A stretch of DNA of 64,000 nucleotides from Planctomycetota bacterium. GTDB lineage: Bacteria > Planctomycetota > Phycisphaerae > Phycisphaerales > SM1A02. Location: positions 186,001 to 250,000 of the forward strand of contig JAIOPG010000008.1 in the NCBI GenBank assembly GCA_021414025.1, read 5' to 3'. The notes beneath the pieces are model-generated. The model was not told where the DNA came from and ran no database searches. It worked only from the letters and a program-made list of their open reading frames with translations. The stretch's first letter is position 1, and each line of letters starts with the position of its first letter. This document shows positions 16,134-25,475 of this stretch, in pieces. Both the position numbers and the translations under genes were made by a program.

Positions 16134-18032
16134 TCACGGCGCGGCGGGAGGCATTTCCGCGGGCTCCTCGGGCGCCGCCGCCCCCAGCAGCGTGCGCTCG
16201 CGGTTCTCCACGAATTGCTGCAGATAGAGCGTGCGATAGCGGCCATGCGCCCGCATGAGCTCCGCGTGCGTGCCGCTCTCCACGATCTCCCCCTGGTCCA
16301 CCATCAGGATCTTGCTGGCATGGCGGATGGTGGAGAGGCGGTGCGCGATGATGAAGCTGATGCGCTCCGCGAGCACGCGCTCCACGGCGCGCTGGATCTG
16401 CCGCTCGGTCTCGCTGTCCACGCTGCTGGTGGCCTCGTCGAGCACGAAGACATCGGGATCCTTCAGGAAGGCGCGGGCCAGGCTCAGCAACTGCCGCTGC
16501 CCCAGGCTCAGGCGTTCGCCCCCCTCGCCCACCACGCAGTTCCACGTGTCCTCGAGCCGCCTGACGAAATCATCGGCGCCGACGGCGCGGGCCGCGGCCA
16601 TCACCTGCTCGTCGGTCGCTTCCAATTTCCCGTAGCGGATGTTCTCCATCACGCTGACATTGCGAAGCCAGGGGCTCTGCTGCACCACGCCCAGGCGCCC
16701 CTGGTGCCAGCTCAGGGCGCGCTCGCGCATGTCCACGCCGTCCAGCAGAATGCGCCCGCTGGTCGGCTCGTAGAAGCGCCCGGCCAGGTTGACGATCGTG
16801 GTCTTGCCGGCGCCGGTGGCGCCGACCAGCGCGATCGACTCGCCGGCGCGGACCTCCAGCGAGAAGTCCTTGAGCACCGGCTCGCCCACCACGTAGCCGA
16901 AGCTGACATGGTCGAAAGTGATGCAGCGGATGCGCGGCGGCCCGCCGTCATTGGCCTCGCCCGGCTTGGGTCCGCCCGCCGCCCGCAACGCGTCCACCTT
17001 GGCGCGCACCTGCGGCGAATCCTGGATCTCGGGCACGGTGTCGATGAGCGACTGCACGCGCTCCGCCGCGGCCTGGGCGCCGAGCAGATCGACCACGCGC
17101 TGGCTGGCGTCGATCATCGGCCAGGTGAAGAGCAGCGCGTACTGCATGAAGGCGATGAGCTCGCCGGGCGACATCCGCCCCGCCTCGACGCGCAGACCGC
17201 CGCGCCACAGGGCGATGGCCACGCCCAGGAAACTCATCGACATCACCACCGGCACGAAGACGCTGCTCTGCACGCCGTTGCGGAAACTGTGCTCCTCCAT
17301 CTCGGCGGCCAGCGCGCTGAACTCGCGGTCGCTCTCCGCCTCGCGGGCCAGGCTCTTGGTGGTGCGCACGCCGGCGATCGCCTCGTTGAAGGAGGCGGTG
17401 ATGCGCGAGTTGGTGCGCCGCACCAGGCGCGAACTGTGCAGCAGCCGCTTCTGAAAGACCGCGGCCGCGATGGCCAGCAGCGGCAGCAGGCCCATCATCC
17501 AGAGCGCCACCCGCCAGTCCAGCGCCAGCATGAAGGCCGCGCTGCCCACCACGCTGGTCGTCGCCCAGAAGACGTCGAGCATCACCCAGGGCACGATGCC
17601 GCTCACCTTGGAGCAGTCGCTGGTGAGCCGCGAGACCAGCCAGCCGGTGGGGCGCCGGTCGAACCAGCTGAAGGGAAGCTGCTGCAGGCGCTCGAAGGCC
17701 TCCTCGCGCAGGTCGAAGGCCAGGCCCGCGCTCAATCGTCCCGCCGCCGAGATGAAGATCCACACCGTCGCGCCGAATGCGAAGCCCATGCCCGCCCAGT
17801 AGACGACCATCCACCAGAAGTGATCGGTGGTGCCACGCGTGATGGCTTCGTCGAAGAGCCAGGCGTTGAGCGTGGGGCGGAAGCTCTCGATCAGCGCGAT
17901 CACGACGCCGGAGACCACCATGATGATGGCGGCGCCGCGGCGGCGGATGGCGATGGAGAAGATGCGCCGCCACAATCCAATGGCGATGCCTTTGGGCGGC
18001 GGCGCGTCGAGTTCGTCCTGCATCGCGTTCAT
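16134..18032 (-). CDS. Heterodimeric ABC exporter, subunit with intact Walker B Glu
   Basis: The ATG at 18032 is preferred (632 residues) because it overlaps the upstream ABC gene stop in ATGA; an earlier in-frame ATG is 42 bp inside that gene. Residues about 30-330 form a six-helix type I exporter membrane domain, and the rest a nucleotide-binding domain. It has Walker A ALVGATGAGKTT, signature LSLGQRQ and Walker B DVFVLDEATSSVD with the catalytic Glu, then IIAHRLSTI. The signature has Leu where the canonical LSGGQ has Gly. With its partner it forms an exporter of unknown substrate (lipid, peptide or drug). Confidence 0.9.
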   Translation of the reverse strand: MNAMQDELDAPPPKGIAIGLWRRIFSIAIRRRGAAIIMVVSGVVIALIESFRPTLNAWLFDEAITRGTTDHFWWMVVYWAGMGFAFGATVWIFISAAGRLSAGLAFDLREEAFERLQQLPFSWFDRRPTGWLVSRLTSDCSKVSGIVPWVMLDVFWATTSVVGSAAFMLALDWRVALWMMGLLPLLAIAAAVFQKRLLHSSRLVRRTNSRITASFNEAIAGVRTTKSLAREAESDREFSALAAEMEEHSFRNGVQSSVFVPVVMSMSFLGVAIALWRGGLRVEAGRMSPGELIAFMQYALLFTWPMIDASQRVVDLLGAQAAAERVQSLIDTVPEIQDSPQVRAKVDALRAAGGPKPGEANDGGPPRIRCITFDHVSFGYVVGEPVLKDFSLEVRAGESIALVGATGAGKTTIVNLAGRFYEPTSGRILLDGVDMRERALSWHQGRLGVVQQSPWLRNVSVMENIRYGKLEATDEQVMAAARAVGADDFVRRLEDTWNCVVGEGGERLSLGQRQLLSLARAFLKDPDVFVLDEATSSVDSETERQIQRAVERVLAERISFIIAHRLSTIRHASKILMVDQGEIVESGTHAELMRAHGRYRTLYLQQFVENRERTLLGAAAPEEPAEMPPAAP

Positions 18033-19870
18033 GGCGCGGGCTCCTCCGCTTCGAGTTCCGCCTGGATGTCCCACAATCGTCGGTAGAGGCCGGGCCGCGC
18101 GATCAATTCCTCGTGCGTTCCCTGGTCAGTGACCCGCCCGCGCTCCAACACCACGATGCGATCGGCCTCGGCCAGCGTGCTCAGCCGGTGGGCGATGACC
18201 ACCGTGGGAAGTCCCTTGCGATTGCGCATCGCGTCCAGGATCCGCTGCTCGGTCTCGCCGTCGACGGCGCTCAGCGCGTCGTCCAGGATCATCAGGTCCG
18301 CGTCGCGCACCAGCGCGCGGGCGATCGCCAGGCGCTGCCGCTGCCCGCCGCTGAGGGTGATGCCGCGCTCGCCGATGACGGTGTCGTAGCCCTTCTGGAA
18401 GCGCTCCACGCTGGAGTGGATGGCCGCGTCCTCGGCGGCGCTGACCACGCCCTCGTGGGTGAGGTCGGCGCGGGCCAGCCGCACGTTGTCGCGCACGCTG
18501 CGGCTGTAGATGAAGGGCGGCTGCAGCACGCTGGCGGTGCGGGCGCGGATCAGGCGCCGATCGAGCGTGTCCAGCGGCGTGCCCCCTTTGGTGATGCGGC
18601 CGGAGGTCGGCTCGTAGAAGCGCTGCAGCAGCGATGCGATCGTGCTCTTGCCGCTGCCCGAGGGACCCATCAACGCCACGGTCTCGTTCGGCCCGACGGT
18701 GAAGCTCACCTTGTCCAGCACCTGCGCACCGCCCAGGTAGCTGAAGCTCACATCGTGGAACTCCACCGCGCCGGCGGGCAGTCGCTCGGTGGCCATCGGC
18801 TCGCCGGGCCGCGCCTCTTCCACCTTGGTGTCCAGCACTTCGTGCAGCCGCTCCAGCGCCACCAGCGCCTTGCCCAGATCGGCCAGCATGCGCCCCAGCA
18901 TGCGGATGGGCCAGATGTACATGTTGGTGGCGAAGAGGAAGAAGAAATATTCGCCGGCGCCCAGCGTGCCGTGGGCCACGCGCCACAATCCCGCGACCAG
19001 CACCAGCAGCATCTGGGCCAGGCATGTCACGTCGCTGAGGCTCCAGAAGCGCGAGAAGGCGTCAAAGAGCGCGATGTCCGCGTCGCGGTGCTCCTGGTTG
19101 CGCTTGCGGAACTCCTCGCGCTCGAAACGCTGCCGCCCGAAGGCCCGCACCACGCGGATGCCGGTGATGTTCTCCTGCGCCCGCGCGGTCAGGCGACCCT
19201 CGGCCTCGTCCTTGTGGCGGAAGCGCCGGCTCACCACGCGGAAATAAAGCACCGCGAAGGTCACGATGGGGATCACCAGCGCCAGGCTCACCATCGCCAT
19301 GCTGACATCGATGGCCAGCATCAGCGGCACCGCAAGCAGCACCAGCAGAATGGAACGACCCATTTCGGCGATCTGGTTGGAGAGCAGGTTCTGCACGGTG
19401 TCCACGTCGCTGGTGCAGCGCTGCAGCAGGTCGCCGCTTTCGGTCTTGTCAAAGTAGGGAACGGGCAGGCGGATCAGGTGCGAATGCACCCGCTCGCGCA
19501 GGCGGCGGGCGCTGGCTTGGCTGGCCCGCGCCGTCATGCGGCCGCGCACCACGCTGAGCACCGCGGCGCAGAGCGCGGCGGCGGCGATGACCACGCCCGC
19601 GACCCAGAGGTGCGCGTGCAGAAAGTCGACGCCGCCCAGCAGCTCGGTCACCTTGCGGCTCAAGGGCGGTGCACCGCGCGGGCTTTGGCCGAAGACCACA
19701 TCCATCACGCTTTGGGGAACCAGCGGCACCACATATTGCAGCGCGGCGACCAGGCCCTGCACCACGATGGCCGCGGCGTAGAGCGGCCGATCCCGGCCGA
19801 GGACCGTCCAGAGGTCGGCGAGTCGGCGGATGGATGGAGCGGGTTTGGGCTGGGCGGGCTGCTTCGTCAC
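18029..19870 (-). CDS. Heterodimeric ABC exporter, subunit with Asp in place of catalytic Glu
   Basis: The 613-residue protein has a six-helix exporter membrane domain (about 25-340) and a nucleotide-binding domain with Walker A ALMGPSGSGKST, canonical signature LSGGQRQRLAIARAL and Walker B DLMILDDALSAVD, where the residue after the Walker B Asp is Asp rather than Glu. This places the degenerate ATP site between its own Walker motifs and the deviant LSLGQ of the partner, as in heterodimeric exporters such as TM287/288. It overlaps the partner gene by 4 bp and is likely made at equal levels. The substrate is unknown. Confidence 0.9.
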   Translation of the reverse strand: MTKQPAQPKPAPSIRRLADLWTVLGRDRPLYAAAIVVQGLVAALQYVVPLVPQSVMDVVFGQSPRGAPPLSRKVTELLGGVDFLHAHLWVAGVVIAAAALCAAVLSVVRGRMTARASQASARRLRERVHSHLIRLPVPYFDKTESGDLLQRCTSDVDTVQNLLSNQIAEMGRSILLVLLAVPLMLAIDVSMAMVSLALVIPIVTFAVLYFRVVSRRFRHKDEAEGRLTARAQENITGIRVVRAFGRQRFEREEFRKRNQEHRDADIALFDAFSRFWSLSDVTCLAQMLLVLVAGLWRVAHGTLGAGEYFFFLFATNMYIWPIRMLGRMLADLGKALVALERLHEVLDTKVEEARPGEPMATERLPAGAVEFHDVSFSYLGGAQVLDKVSFTVGPNETVALMGPSGSGKSTIASLLQRFYEPTSGRITKGGTPLDTLDRRLIRARTASVLQPPFIYSRSVRDNVRLARADLTHEGVVSAAEDAAIHSSVERFQKGYDTVIGERGITLSGGQRQRLAIARALVRDADLMILDDALSAVDGETEQRILDAMRNRKGLPTVVIAHRLSTLAEADRIVVLERGRVTDQGTHEELIARPGLYRRLWDIQAELEAEEPAP

Positions 19871-19920
19871 GGATTTGGCGATCGTAGCAAAGCCGCCCTG
19901 CCAACATCACGTGCCGTCCG

Positions 19921-20697
19921 TCAGTCCGGGCCCCAATAATCCAAGCATGCATCACATGTAGCGCAGCAATCGCCAAAATCAAGCAGCAAAAGCCCAAGGT
20001 CGCCCCCGTCGATCTCGCCGTCCCCATTCAGATCCGACTGCGGGGAGTACCCGCCATAATCCAGAAGCAGCAAGCCGACATCGGCGCCGTCGATATGCAG
20101 GTCACCATCCAGATCGGAGGCGCAGGAGTGCAGGACGCAGGACTGCAGCCTCTCCTGCTGCACCACCATCGGCCCGGTGTAGGGACCGAAGATTTCACCG
20201 CCGGCGAAATCGGGATTGGTTCCGATGAACCAGCCGGGCAGCGCCGGAGTTTGGCCGTTGGTCACCACGAACTGGGCGCCGGGCGGAGGAGGCGGCGCGA
20301 CGATGCCATCGCCCAAATTCACCGAGCAGCACAAGGCCCTTTCCTGCAGCGGATCCACCAGCATCGCGGTGGAGCCGATGATGCTCACATCGCCGCCGTT
20401 CTTCCATTCGCCTTCGCCGACGCCCACTCCCTTGAAGGAAAGAAAGTACTTCTTGACCTTCTTCGAGGTCACATAGACGCGGCTCTCGCCCTCCTTGATC
20501 ACATCGTCGTCGGCGGAACCGGCGGCGTCCGTGCCGGGCTTCAGGATGATCTCCTGCGTGCCGTCCTCGGCCCAGACGATCAGGTCTGAAATTTTTGTGT
20601 CCCATGGAAATGTGTTTTTCACCGTGACCACGTCGGCCCGTGCGCTCGATGCCAACGCCAAAAGAATTCCCGCCCCCATGATGGAATAGTTTTTCAT
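19921..20697 (-). CDS. Secreted protein with two C-terminal dockerin/EF-hand-like repeats
   Basis: The ATG at 20697 is preceded by AAGGAG at good spacing and begins a signal peptide (YSIMGAGILLALASSARA); the longer upstream frame has no coding character. The mature protein (258 residues in all) has a beta-rich domain of about 170 residues with no family I recognise. The tail then carries SDLDGDLHIDGADVGLLLL and SDLNGDGEIDGGDLGLLLL, EF-hand-like loops with the D-x-D/N-x-D pattern. It is the third protein with this tail in the window but is not a paralogue of the pair at 12.3-14.0 kb outside the tail. It lies just downstream of the PEP-CTERM-like array. Confidence 0.78.
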   Translation of the reverse strand: MKNYSIMGAGILLALASSARADVVTVKNTFPWDTKISDLIVWAEDGTQEIILKPGTDAAGSADDDVIKEGESRVYVTSKKVKKYFLSFKGVGVGEGEWKNGGDVSIIGSTAMLVDPLQERALCCSVNLGDGIVAPPPPPGAQFVVTNGQTPALPGWFIGTNPDFAGGEIFGPYTGPMVVQQERLQSCVLHSCASDLDGDLHIDGADVGLLLLDYGGYSPQSDLNGDGEIDGGDLGLLLLDFGDCCATCDACLDYWGPD

Positions 20698-20827
20698 CGG
20701 AACTCCTTGTTGTGATCGGAATCGAAATTCAGATGCCCGGGCGAGTGTCCGTGAGTTCCATCCGAAGATGGCGATTCCAAAGGGCAATGCTAGCGAATGG
20801 GCCGAGTGCGAACAAGGATGTTCGGAT

Positions 20828-21697
20828 TCATCGGCGTCGACGCAACACGAGACCGGCAAGACCCATCAAAGCCGCGGCGCCTGGAACCGGAACCACATCC
20901 TGCGATCCCGCCGAGAAAGTCCAGGCCGCCTGTCCCGAATCCACGCCATCGAACGAGGAATTAAAGGTCCACACCTTGCCATTGGTGGTGAATTGAGTTT
21001 GAGCGTCGCTCTTCAAGTTGGCGGCGGCCAGAACATAGAGGGTGGTTCCGCCGGTTTGTGCGGTGGACTTGCCCACAATATTGAGCCACACCGTCATCGT
21101 CGGCAGGCCGCCACTGGCGGCAATGTCCGTGGTCTTCAGGCTGAAGCGGCCGAGCATGATCATGTGGTCGGAATAGGCCGTGGTGTTGGTTTCAAAGCCC
21201 GGATCCAGCGGGTCACTCTGGGCGACGCCCGCCCCGCCGCCAGTACCGATGATGGACCCGACATTGGAGTTTGGATTCGCGAAGCTGGGATCGGCGATGA
21301 TGGAGCCCGAAGCGCCGAGTCCCTGACCGCGGCAGCCGATCGTGACGAAAGAATCCCAGGTGCTGTTGCCCGCAACGGAGCCCGGGAGCCAACTGGTGTT
21401 GCTGTGTTGGAAGGCCAGCCCACGGCTGTTGACCAGCTTCGAGTGCTTATCGACGCCAAAAGTGGAGGAACCGGTCGTGCTTTCTCCGCCAAAATTCACC
21501 ACACGCTCGCCGTTGGTGCCCGTGCCAACGCTCGAGTTGTATTTGATAAAGACATCCATGACTGAATACTCGACGCCTGCAGAGGTGACGATGTAGTTGT
21601 GCGCGTAGAGCCCCTGCATGCCCGAGACCGAGGCGCTGGCGGCTCCGGCGAAGGAGAGTGCGAGCAGTGTGGAAACCATGTGGCCTGAAGTATTCAT
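20828..21697 (-). CDS. PEP-CTERM-like secreted protein, array copy a
   Basis: This is the last gene of the array (289 residues), starting at the ATG at 21697 with AAGGAA upstream. The signal peptide ends near GAASA and the mature protein begins SVSGMQGLYAHNYIV. It differs from the others in lacking the FFGQ segment (it has VVNFGGESTTGSSTFGVD instead). It also has ITIG-type wording SFVTIGCRGQGLGASG at the conserved NNTWDSF site, where its own sequence is GNSTWDSF. The tail is VPVPGAAALMGLAGLVLRRRR. It is probably exported and anchored or processed by an exosortase-like enzyme encoded elsewhere. No enzymatic motif is visible. Confidence 0.85.
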   Translation of the reverse strand: MNTSGHMVSTLLALSFAGAASASVSGMQGLYAHNYIVTSAGVEYSVMDVFIKYNSSVGTGTNGERVVNFGGESTTGSSTFGVDKHSKLVNSRGLAFQHSNTSWLPGSVAGNSTWDSFVTIGCRGQGLGASGSIIADPSFANPNSNVGSIIGTGGGAGVAQSDPLDPGFETNTTAYSDHMIMLGRFSLKTTDIAASGGLPTMTVWLNIVGKSTAQTGGTTLYVLAAANLKSDAQTQFTTNGKVWTFNSSFDGVDSGQAAWTFSAGSQDVVPVPGAAALMGLAGLVLRRRR

Positions 21698-21894
21698 GAT
21701 GGGTGATTCCTTGGGAAAAGGGGAGTGAGGGAGAGTGGTGTCAGTTTGAGTTTCGATGTGCGTTTCGTCGACGCGGCAGGAGTCCGGCAAGTCCGATCAG
21801 GGCCGCGGCGCCTGGAACCGGAACGGCATCCGCTCCACTCGCAAATGTCCAGGCCTCCTGGCCGGAATTCACGCCGTCGAAGGATGAAGTGAAG
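21660..21894. repeat. Junction repeat pair 1, copy at a/b
   Basis: This 235-bp tract covers the first codons of gene a, the 43-bp spacer and the last 51 codons or so of gene b. It recurs at 22600-22834 with 5 mismatches by my count, four of them in the spacer. The coding parts are almost unchanged. Confidence 0.9.
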
Positions 21895-22637
21895 ACCCAG
21901 GTTTTTCCGTTCGTGGTGTACATGGTCTGGGCGTCGCTTTTCAGGACCGGCCCCGCCAGCGTGTACAAGGTGGTTCCGCCCGTCTGCGCAGTGGACTTCC
22001 CGACAAATATCCCTGCGATGTCCAACTTCGCCGGGCCGCCGGCGGCGACAATGTCGCTCACCTTCAGGCTGAAGCGGCCGATCATGATCATGTGGTCGGC
22101 GGCGCCCGTGGTGTTGGTTTCAAAGGCCGGGTTCAGCGGGTCACCCTGGGCCCAGCCCGGTCCGCCAACGGTTCCCTGGATCGATCCCACAAGATGTTCG
22201 GGATTCACAAAGGTGGGATCCACATAGACACCGGCCGAAGCGCCCGCGCCCTGCGTGCGCGAGCCGATGGTGACGAAAGAATCCCACGTGTTGTTGCCCG
22301 TGCCGAACTTCGCATTCGCTCCGGGAAGCCAGCTGCCGTTGCTGTGCTGGAAGGCCAGTCCGAGGCTGTTGACCACGTGGGAGTGCTTGTCAACACCGAA
22401 GGTGGCGGAATCGGTCCCTTGCGATCCGCCGAAAACCACCACGCGTTCGCCGTTGGAACCCGTGCCCACGCTCGAATTGTATTTGATGAAGACGTCCATC
22501 ACGGAGTAGTCAATGCCGGCGTCGCTGACGATGTGGTTGTGCGCGTACAGGCCTTGCACGCCGGAGACCGAGGCGCCGGCGACTCCTGCGAACGAGATCG
22601 CGAGCAGTGTGGAAACCATGTGGCCTGAAGTATTCAT
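21741..22637 (-). CDS. PEP-CTERM-like secreted protein, array copy b
   Basis: Starts at the ATG at 22637 (298 residues); the 31-codon extension upstream is the end of copy c's frame region and is not supported. Signal MNTSGHMVSTLLAISFAG is nearly identical to that of copy a, while the tail PGAAALIGLAGLLPRRR plus NAHRNSN is identical to that of copy c. The body includes FGGSQGTDSATFGVDK and ADHMIMIGRFSLKVSDIVAA. This mixed identity (front like a, tail like c) is the clearest sign of recombination at the gene junctions. Function unknown; presumably surface or matrix located. Confidence 0.85.
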   Translation of the reverse strand: MNTSGHMVSTLLAISFAGVAGASVSGVQGLYAHNHIVSDAGIDYSVMDVFIKYNSSVGTGSNGERVVVFGGSQGTDSATFGVDKHSHVVNSLGLAFQHSNGSWLPGANAKFGTGNNTWDSFVTIGSRTQGAGASAGVYVDPTFVNPEHLVGSIQGTVGGPGWAQGDPLNPAFETNTTGAADHMIMIGRFSLKVSDIVAAGGPAKLDIAGIFVGKSTAQTGGTTLYTLAGPVLKSDAQTMYTTNGKTWVFTSSFDGVNSGQEAWTFASGADAVPVPGAAALIGLAGLLPRRRNAHRNSN

Positions 22638-22834
22638 GATGGGTGATTCCTTGGGACAAAGGGAGTGAGCGAGAGTGATGTCAGTTTGAGTTTCGATGTG
22701 CGTTTCGTCGACGCGGCAGGAGTCCGGCAAGTCCGATCAGGGCCGCGGCGCCTGGAACCGGAACGGCATCCGCTCCACTCGCAAATGTCCAGGCCACCTG
22801 GCCGGAATTCACGCCGTCGAAGGATGAAGTGAAG
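22600..22834. repeat. Junction repeat pair 1, copy at b/c
   Basis: Second copy of the 235-bp direct repeat found at 21660-21894, 940 bp away. It joins the front of gene b to the end of gene c. Confidence 0.9.
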
Positions 22835-23592
22835 TTCCAGGTCTTTCCGCTTGTGGTGTACATGGTCTGGGCATCACTCTTTACATTGGCGCTTGCAATG
22901 GTGTACAGGGTGGTTCCGCCGGTTTGCGCGGTTGACTTGCCAACAAAATCGCACCACATGGTCATTGAGGCGGTGCCGCCATTCGCGAGTATGTCGCTGA
23001 CTTTCAGCGAGAAGCGTCCAAACATGATCATGTGGTCTGCATGGGCAGAGGTGTTGGTTTCAAATGCGGGATCGAGGGGATTTTCCTGCCGTACACCGGC
23101 ACCGACGTAGCCCGAACTGTTCGAACCCCCAATGATTGATCCGACATCGGAATTTGGATTCATGAATTCAAGATTGCCGTGCACACCCCCGGAATTGCCC
23201 GCTCCCTGCGTGCGGGCGCCGACCGTAAGAAACGAATCCCAGGTGTTGTTCCCAGTGCCGCCGTGGGCGCCGGCACCGGGAAGCCAACTGATGTTGCTGT
23301 GTTGAAATGGGAGACCAAGATTGTTTTCATATTTCGATATTTTATTGACGCCATAAGTGGCGGAATCGGTGGTGGACTGCCCGAAGAAATTCACCACGCG
23401 TTCGCCATTGGAGCCGGTCCCGACATTGGAATTGAACTTGAGAAAGACATCCATGACGGAGTAGTCGATGCCGCCGTCGCTAACGATGTAGTTGTGCGCG
23501 TACAGGCCTTGCACGCCGGAGACCGAGGCGCCGGCGACTCCTGCGAACGAGATCGCGAGAAGCGTGGAAGCGATTTGATTTGTGGGTTTCAT
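22681..23592 (-). CDS. PEP-CTERM-like secreted protein, array copy c
   Basis: This 303-residue copy starts with MKPTNQIASTLLAISFAG and has FFGQSTTDSATYGVNKIS, GTGNNTWDSFLTVGARTQG and ADHMIMFGRFSLKVSDIL in the body. The tail and following 13 residues equal those of copy b. A segment of the body (the NISWLPG region through KISK) is nearly the same at DNA level as copy g rather than its neighbours. Export and C-terminal sorting are inferred from the signal and tail; no function is known. Confidence 0.85.
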   Translation of the reverse strand: MKPTNQIASTLLAISFAGVAGASVSGVQGLYAHNYIVSDGGIDYSVMDVFLKFNSNVGTGSNGERVVNFFGQSTTDSATYGVNKISKYENNLGLPFQHSNISWLPGAGAHGGTGNNTWDSFLTVGARTQGAGNSGGVHGNLEFMNPNSDVGSIIGGSNSSGYVGAGVRQENPLDPAFETNTSAHADHMIMFGRFSLKVSDILANGGTASMTMWCDFVGKSTAQTGGTTLYTIASANVKSDAQTMYTTSGKTWNFTSSFDGVNSGQVAWTFASGADAVPVPGAAALIGLAGLLPRRRNAHRNSN

Positions 23593-23692
23593 GATTCAGG
23601 GATTTCGTTTCTGTGATTTGATGGGATGAAGGGAAGAGATGGATTTCGCCGACTCAGCTTCGTCGACGCGTCCTGAGTCCGGCGAGTCCAAG
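23586..23692. repeat. Junction repeat pair 2, copy at c/d
   Basis: A 107-bp tract (start codon region of gene c, whole 61-bp spacer, last 13 codons of gene d) is identical base for base to 24529-24635. Confidence 0.92.
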
Positions 23693-24535
23693 CAGCAAGC
23701 CCGCGCCCGGGGCCGGCACAGCAAAGGTCCAGGCCTCTTGGCCGGAGGTCGTCCCATCGAACGACGAGTCAAATATCCATGTCTTGCTGTTCGTGGTGTA
23801 CTTGGTCTGGGCATCGCTCTTCAGGTTGGCGCTGGAAATGACGTACAGGGTGGTTCCACCGGTCTGCGCGGTTGACTTGCCCGTGATATCGCACCACACA
23901 GTCATTTGGGGGACACCACCATTGGCAACTATGTCACTGACCTTGAGCGTAAATCGCCCCATCATAATCATGTGGTCGGGCTGAGCAGAGGTATTCGTTT
24001 CAAAGCCGGGATCGAGCGGGTTCAGCTCACCGACTCCAGCTCCGACATATTTGGAACTGCTGTTGTATCCGCCAATGATGGAGCCGACATTGGAATTGGG
24101 ATTCATGAAATAGGGATCTGCGTATGAACCCGCGGAATTTCCCGCTCCTTGAGTCCGTGCACCCATGGTGACAAACGAATCCCATGTGTTGTTGCCTGTG
24201 CCTCCATTTGCACCCGCGGCGGGAAGCCAACTGATGTTGCTGTGTTGGAATGCAAGACCAAGGCTGTTTACATACTTTGATGTCTTATCAACTCCATAGG
24301 TTGAGGCGTCGGTCGTGGCTTGGCCGTAGAAACCAACCAGACGCTCTCCGTTCGCGCCGACGCCGACATTGGAGTTGAATTTCAGGAAGACATCCATGAC
24401 CGAGTAGTAAGTGCCCGAATCATTGACGATGTAATTGTGGGCGTACAGACCCTGGGCTCCCGAGACCGAAGCGCTCGCGGCGCCGGCGAAGGAGAGGGTG
24501 AAAAGCGTGGAAGCGATTTGATTGGTGTGTTTCAT
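23654..24535 (-). CDS. PEP-CTERM-like secreted protein, array copy d
   Basis: This 293-residue copy has signal MKHTNQIASTLFTLSFAG and mature start SVSGAQGLYAHNYIVNDSG. The body contains FYGQATTDASTYGVDK and GTGNNTWDSFVTMGARTQG. The tail is shorter than in b/c: AVPAPGAGLLLGLAGLRTRRR ending in S, shared with copy e. The 61-bp spacer on each side of its start and that of copy e is identical. Function unknown. Confidence 0.85.
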   Translation of the reverse strand: MKHTNQIASTLFTLSFAGAASASVSGAQGLYAHNYIVNDSGTYYSVMDVFLKFNSNVGVGANGERLVGFYGQATTDASTYGVDKTSKYVNSLGLAFQHSNISWLPAAGANGGTGNNTWDSFVTMGARTQGAGNSAGSYADPYFMNPNSNVGSIIGGYNSSSKYVGAGVGELNPLDPGFETNTSAQPDHMIMMGRFTLKVSDIVANGGVPQMTVWCDITGKSTAQTGGTTLYVISSANLKSDAQTKYTTNSKTWIFDSSFDGTTSGQEAWTFAVPAPGAGLLLGLAGLRTRRRS

Positions 24536-24635
24536 GATTCAGGGATTTCGTTTCTGTGATTTGATGGGATGAAGGGAAGAGATGGATTTCGCCGACTCAG
24601 CTTCGTCGACGCGTCCTGAGTCCGGCGAGTCCAAG
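24529..24635. repeat. Junction repeat pair 2, copy at d/e
   Basis: Identical 107-bp partner of 23586-23692, at a distance of 943 bp. An identical non-coding spacer implies a very recent event. Confidence 0.92.
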
Positions 24636-25475
24636 AAGCAACCACGCACCCGGAGCGGGAACCGCGAAGGTCCAAGCCTCTTGCCCGGACGTGGTGCCGT
24701 CGAAGGACGAATCAAAGATCCAGGTCTTCGCGTTTGTGAGGTACTTGGTCTGGGCATCGCTCTTCACATTGGCGCTGAACAAGTTGTACAGCGTCGTGCC
24801 GCCGGTTTGTGCAGATGACTTTCCCACGAAGTCACACCACACCACCATCTTCGGGGCCCCGCCACTGGCGACAATGTCGCTGGCCTTGAGCGAGAAACGA
24901 CCAAGCATGATCATGTGGTCGGCATAGGCGGACGTGTTGGTTTCAAAACCGGAATCAAGTGGATTGTCCTGATTCCAACCCGCGCCCGTGTAATCCGCGC
25001 CAATGGACCCGCCAATGATCGAGCCGACATTTGAATTCGGGTTCAAGAATTGAGGTTGTGGATGGATGTTGGAGGTGTTTCCAGCGCCCTGCGTGCGTGC
25101 GCCGACGGTGACGAAGGAGTCCCACGTGTTGTTGCCGGTGCCGCCGTTGGCGCCGGCGGCGGGCAGCCAGCTGACGTTGTTGTGCTGAAAGGCGAGGCCT
25201 AGATTGTTTTCAAACTTGGAAGTCTTGTTGACGCCAAACGTTGAGGTATCGGTGGTGAACTGACCGAAGAAATTCACGATGCGCTCGCCGTTCGTGCCGG
25301 ATCCGACATTGGAGTTGTACTTGATGAAGACATCCATCACGGAGTAGTAGGTGCCCGCGTCGTTGACGATGTAATTGTGGGCGTACAAGCCTTGGGCTCC
25401 CGAGACGGAGGCGCTGGCGGCACCGGTGAACGAGATCGCGAGCAGTGTGGAAACCAAGTGGTTTGATTTATTCAT
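24597..25475 (-). CDS. PEP-CTERM-like secreted protein, array copy e
   Basis: This 292-residue copy has the signal MNKSNHLVSTLLAISFTG, identical to that of copy f, and a tail (PAPGAWLLLGLAGLRTRRR) shared with copy d. The body has FFGQFTTDTSTFGVNKTS, SSAQTGGTTLYNLFSANVKS and ADHMIMLGRFSLKASDIV. A 56-bp tract around the TTLYNLFSANV codons is identical to copy g, two genes away. Export expected; function unknown. Confidence 0.85.
   Translation of the reverse strand: MNKSNHLVSTLLAISFTGAASASVSGAQGLYAHNYIVNDAGTYYSVMDVFIKYNSNVGSGTNGERIVNFFGQFTTDTSTFGVNKTSKFENNLGLAFQHNNVSWLPAAGANGGTGNNTWDSFVTVGARTQGAGNTSNIHPQPQFLNPNSNVGSIIGGSIGADYTGAGWNQDNPLDSGFETNTSAYADHMIMLGRFSLKASDIVASGGAPKMVVWCDFVGKSSAQTGGTTLYNLFSANVKSDAQTKYLTNAKTWIFDSSFDGTTSGQEAWTFAVPAPGAWLLLGLAGLRTRRRS

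Noticed and set aside
16215-19939. Long plus-strand frames across the ABC exporter genes
   Set aside because: Both are His/Gln/Ala-rich reverse-frame shadows of the two transporter genes, which have all ABC motifs.
20758-20771. Small hairpin CCATC-cgaa-GATGG after array gene a
   Set aside because: The stem is only 5 bp and no U-tract follows on the transcribed strand, so it was not called a terminator.
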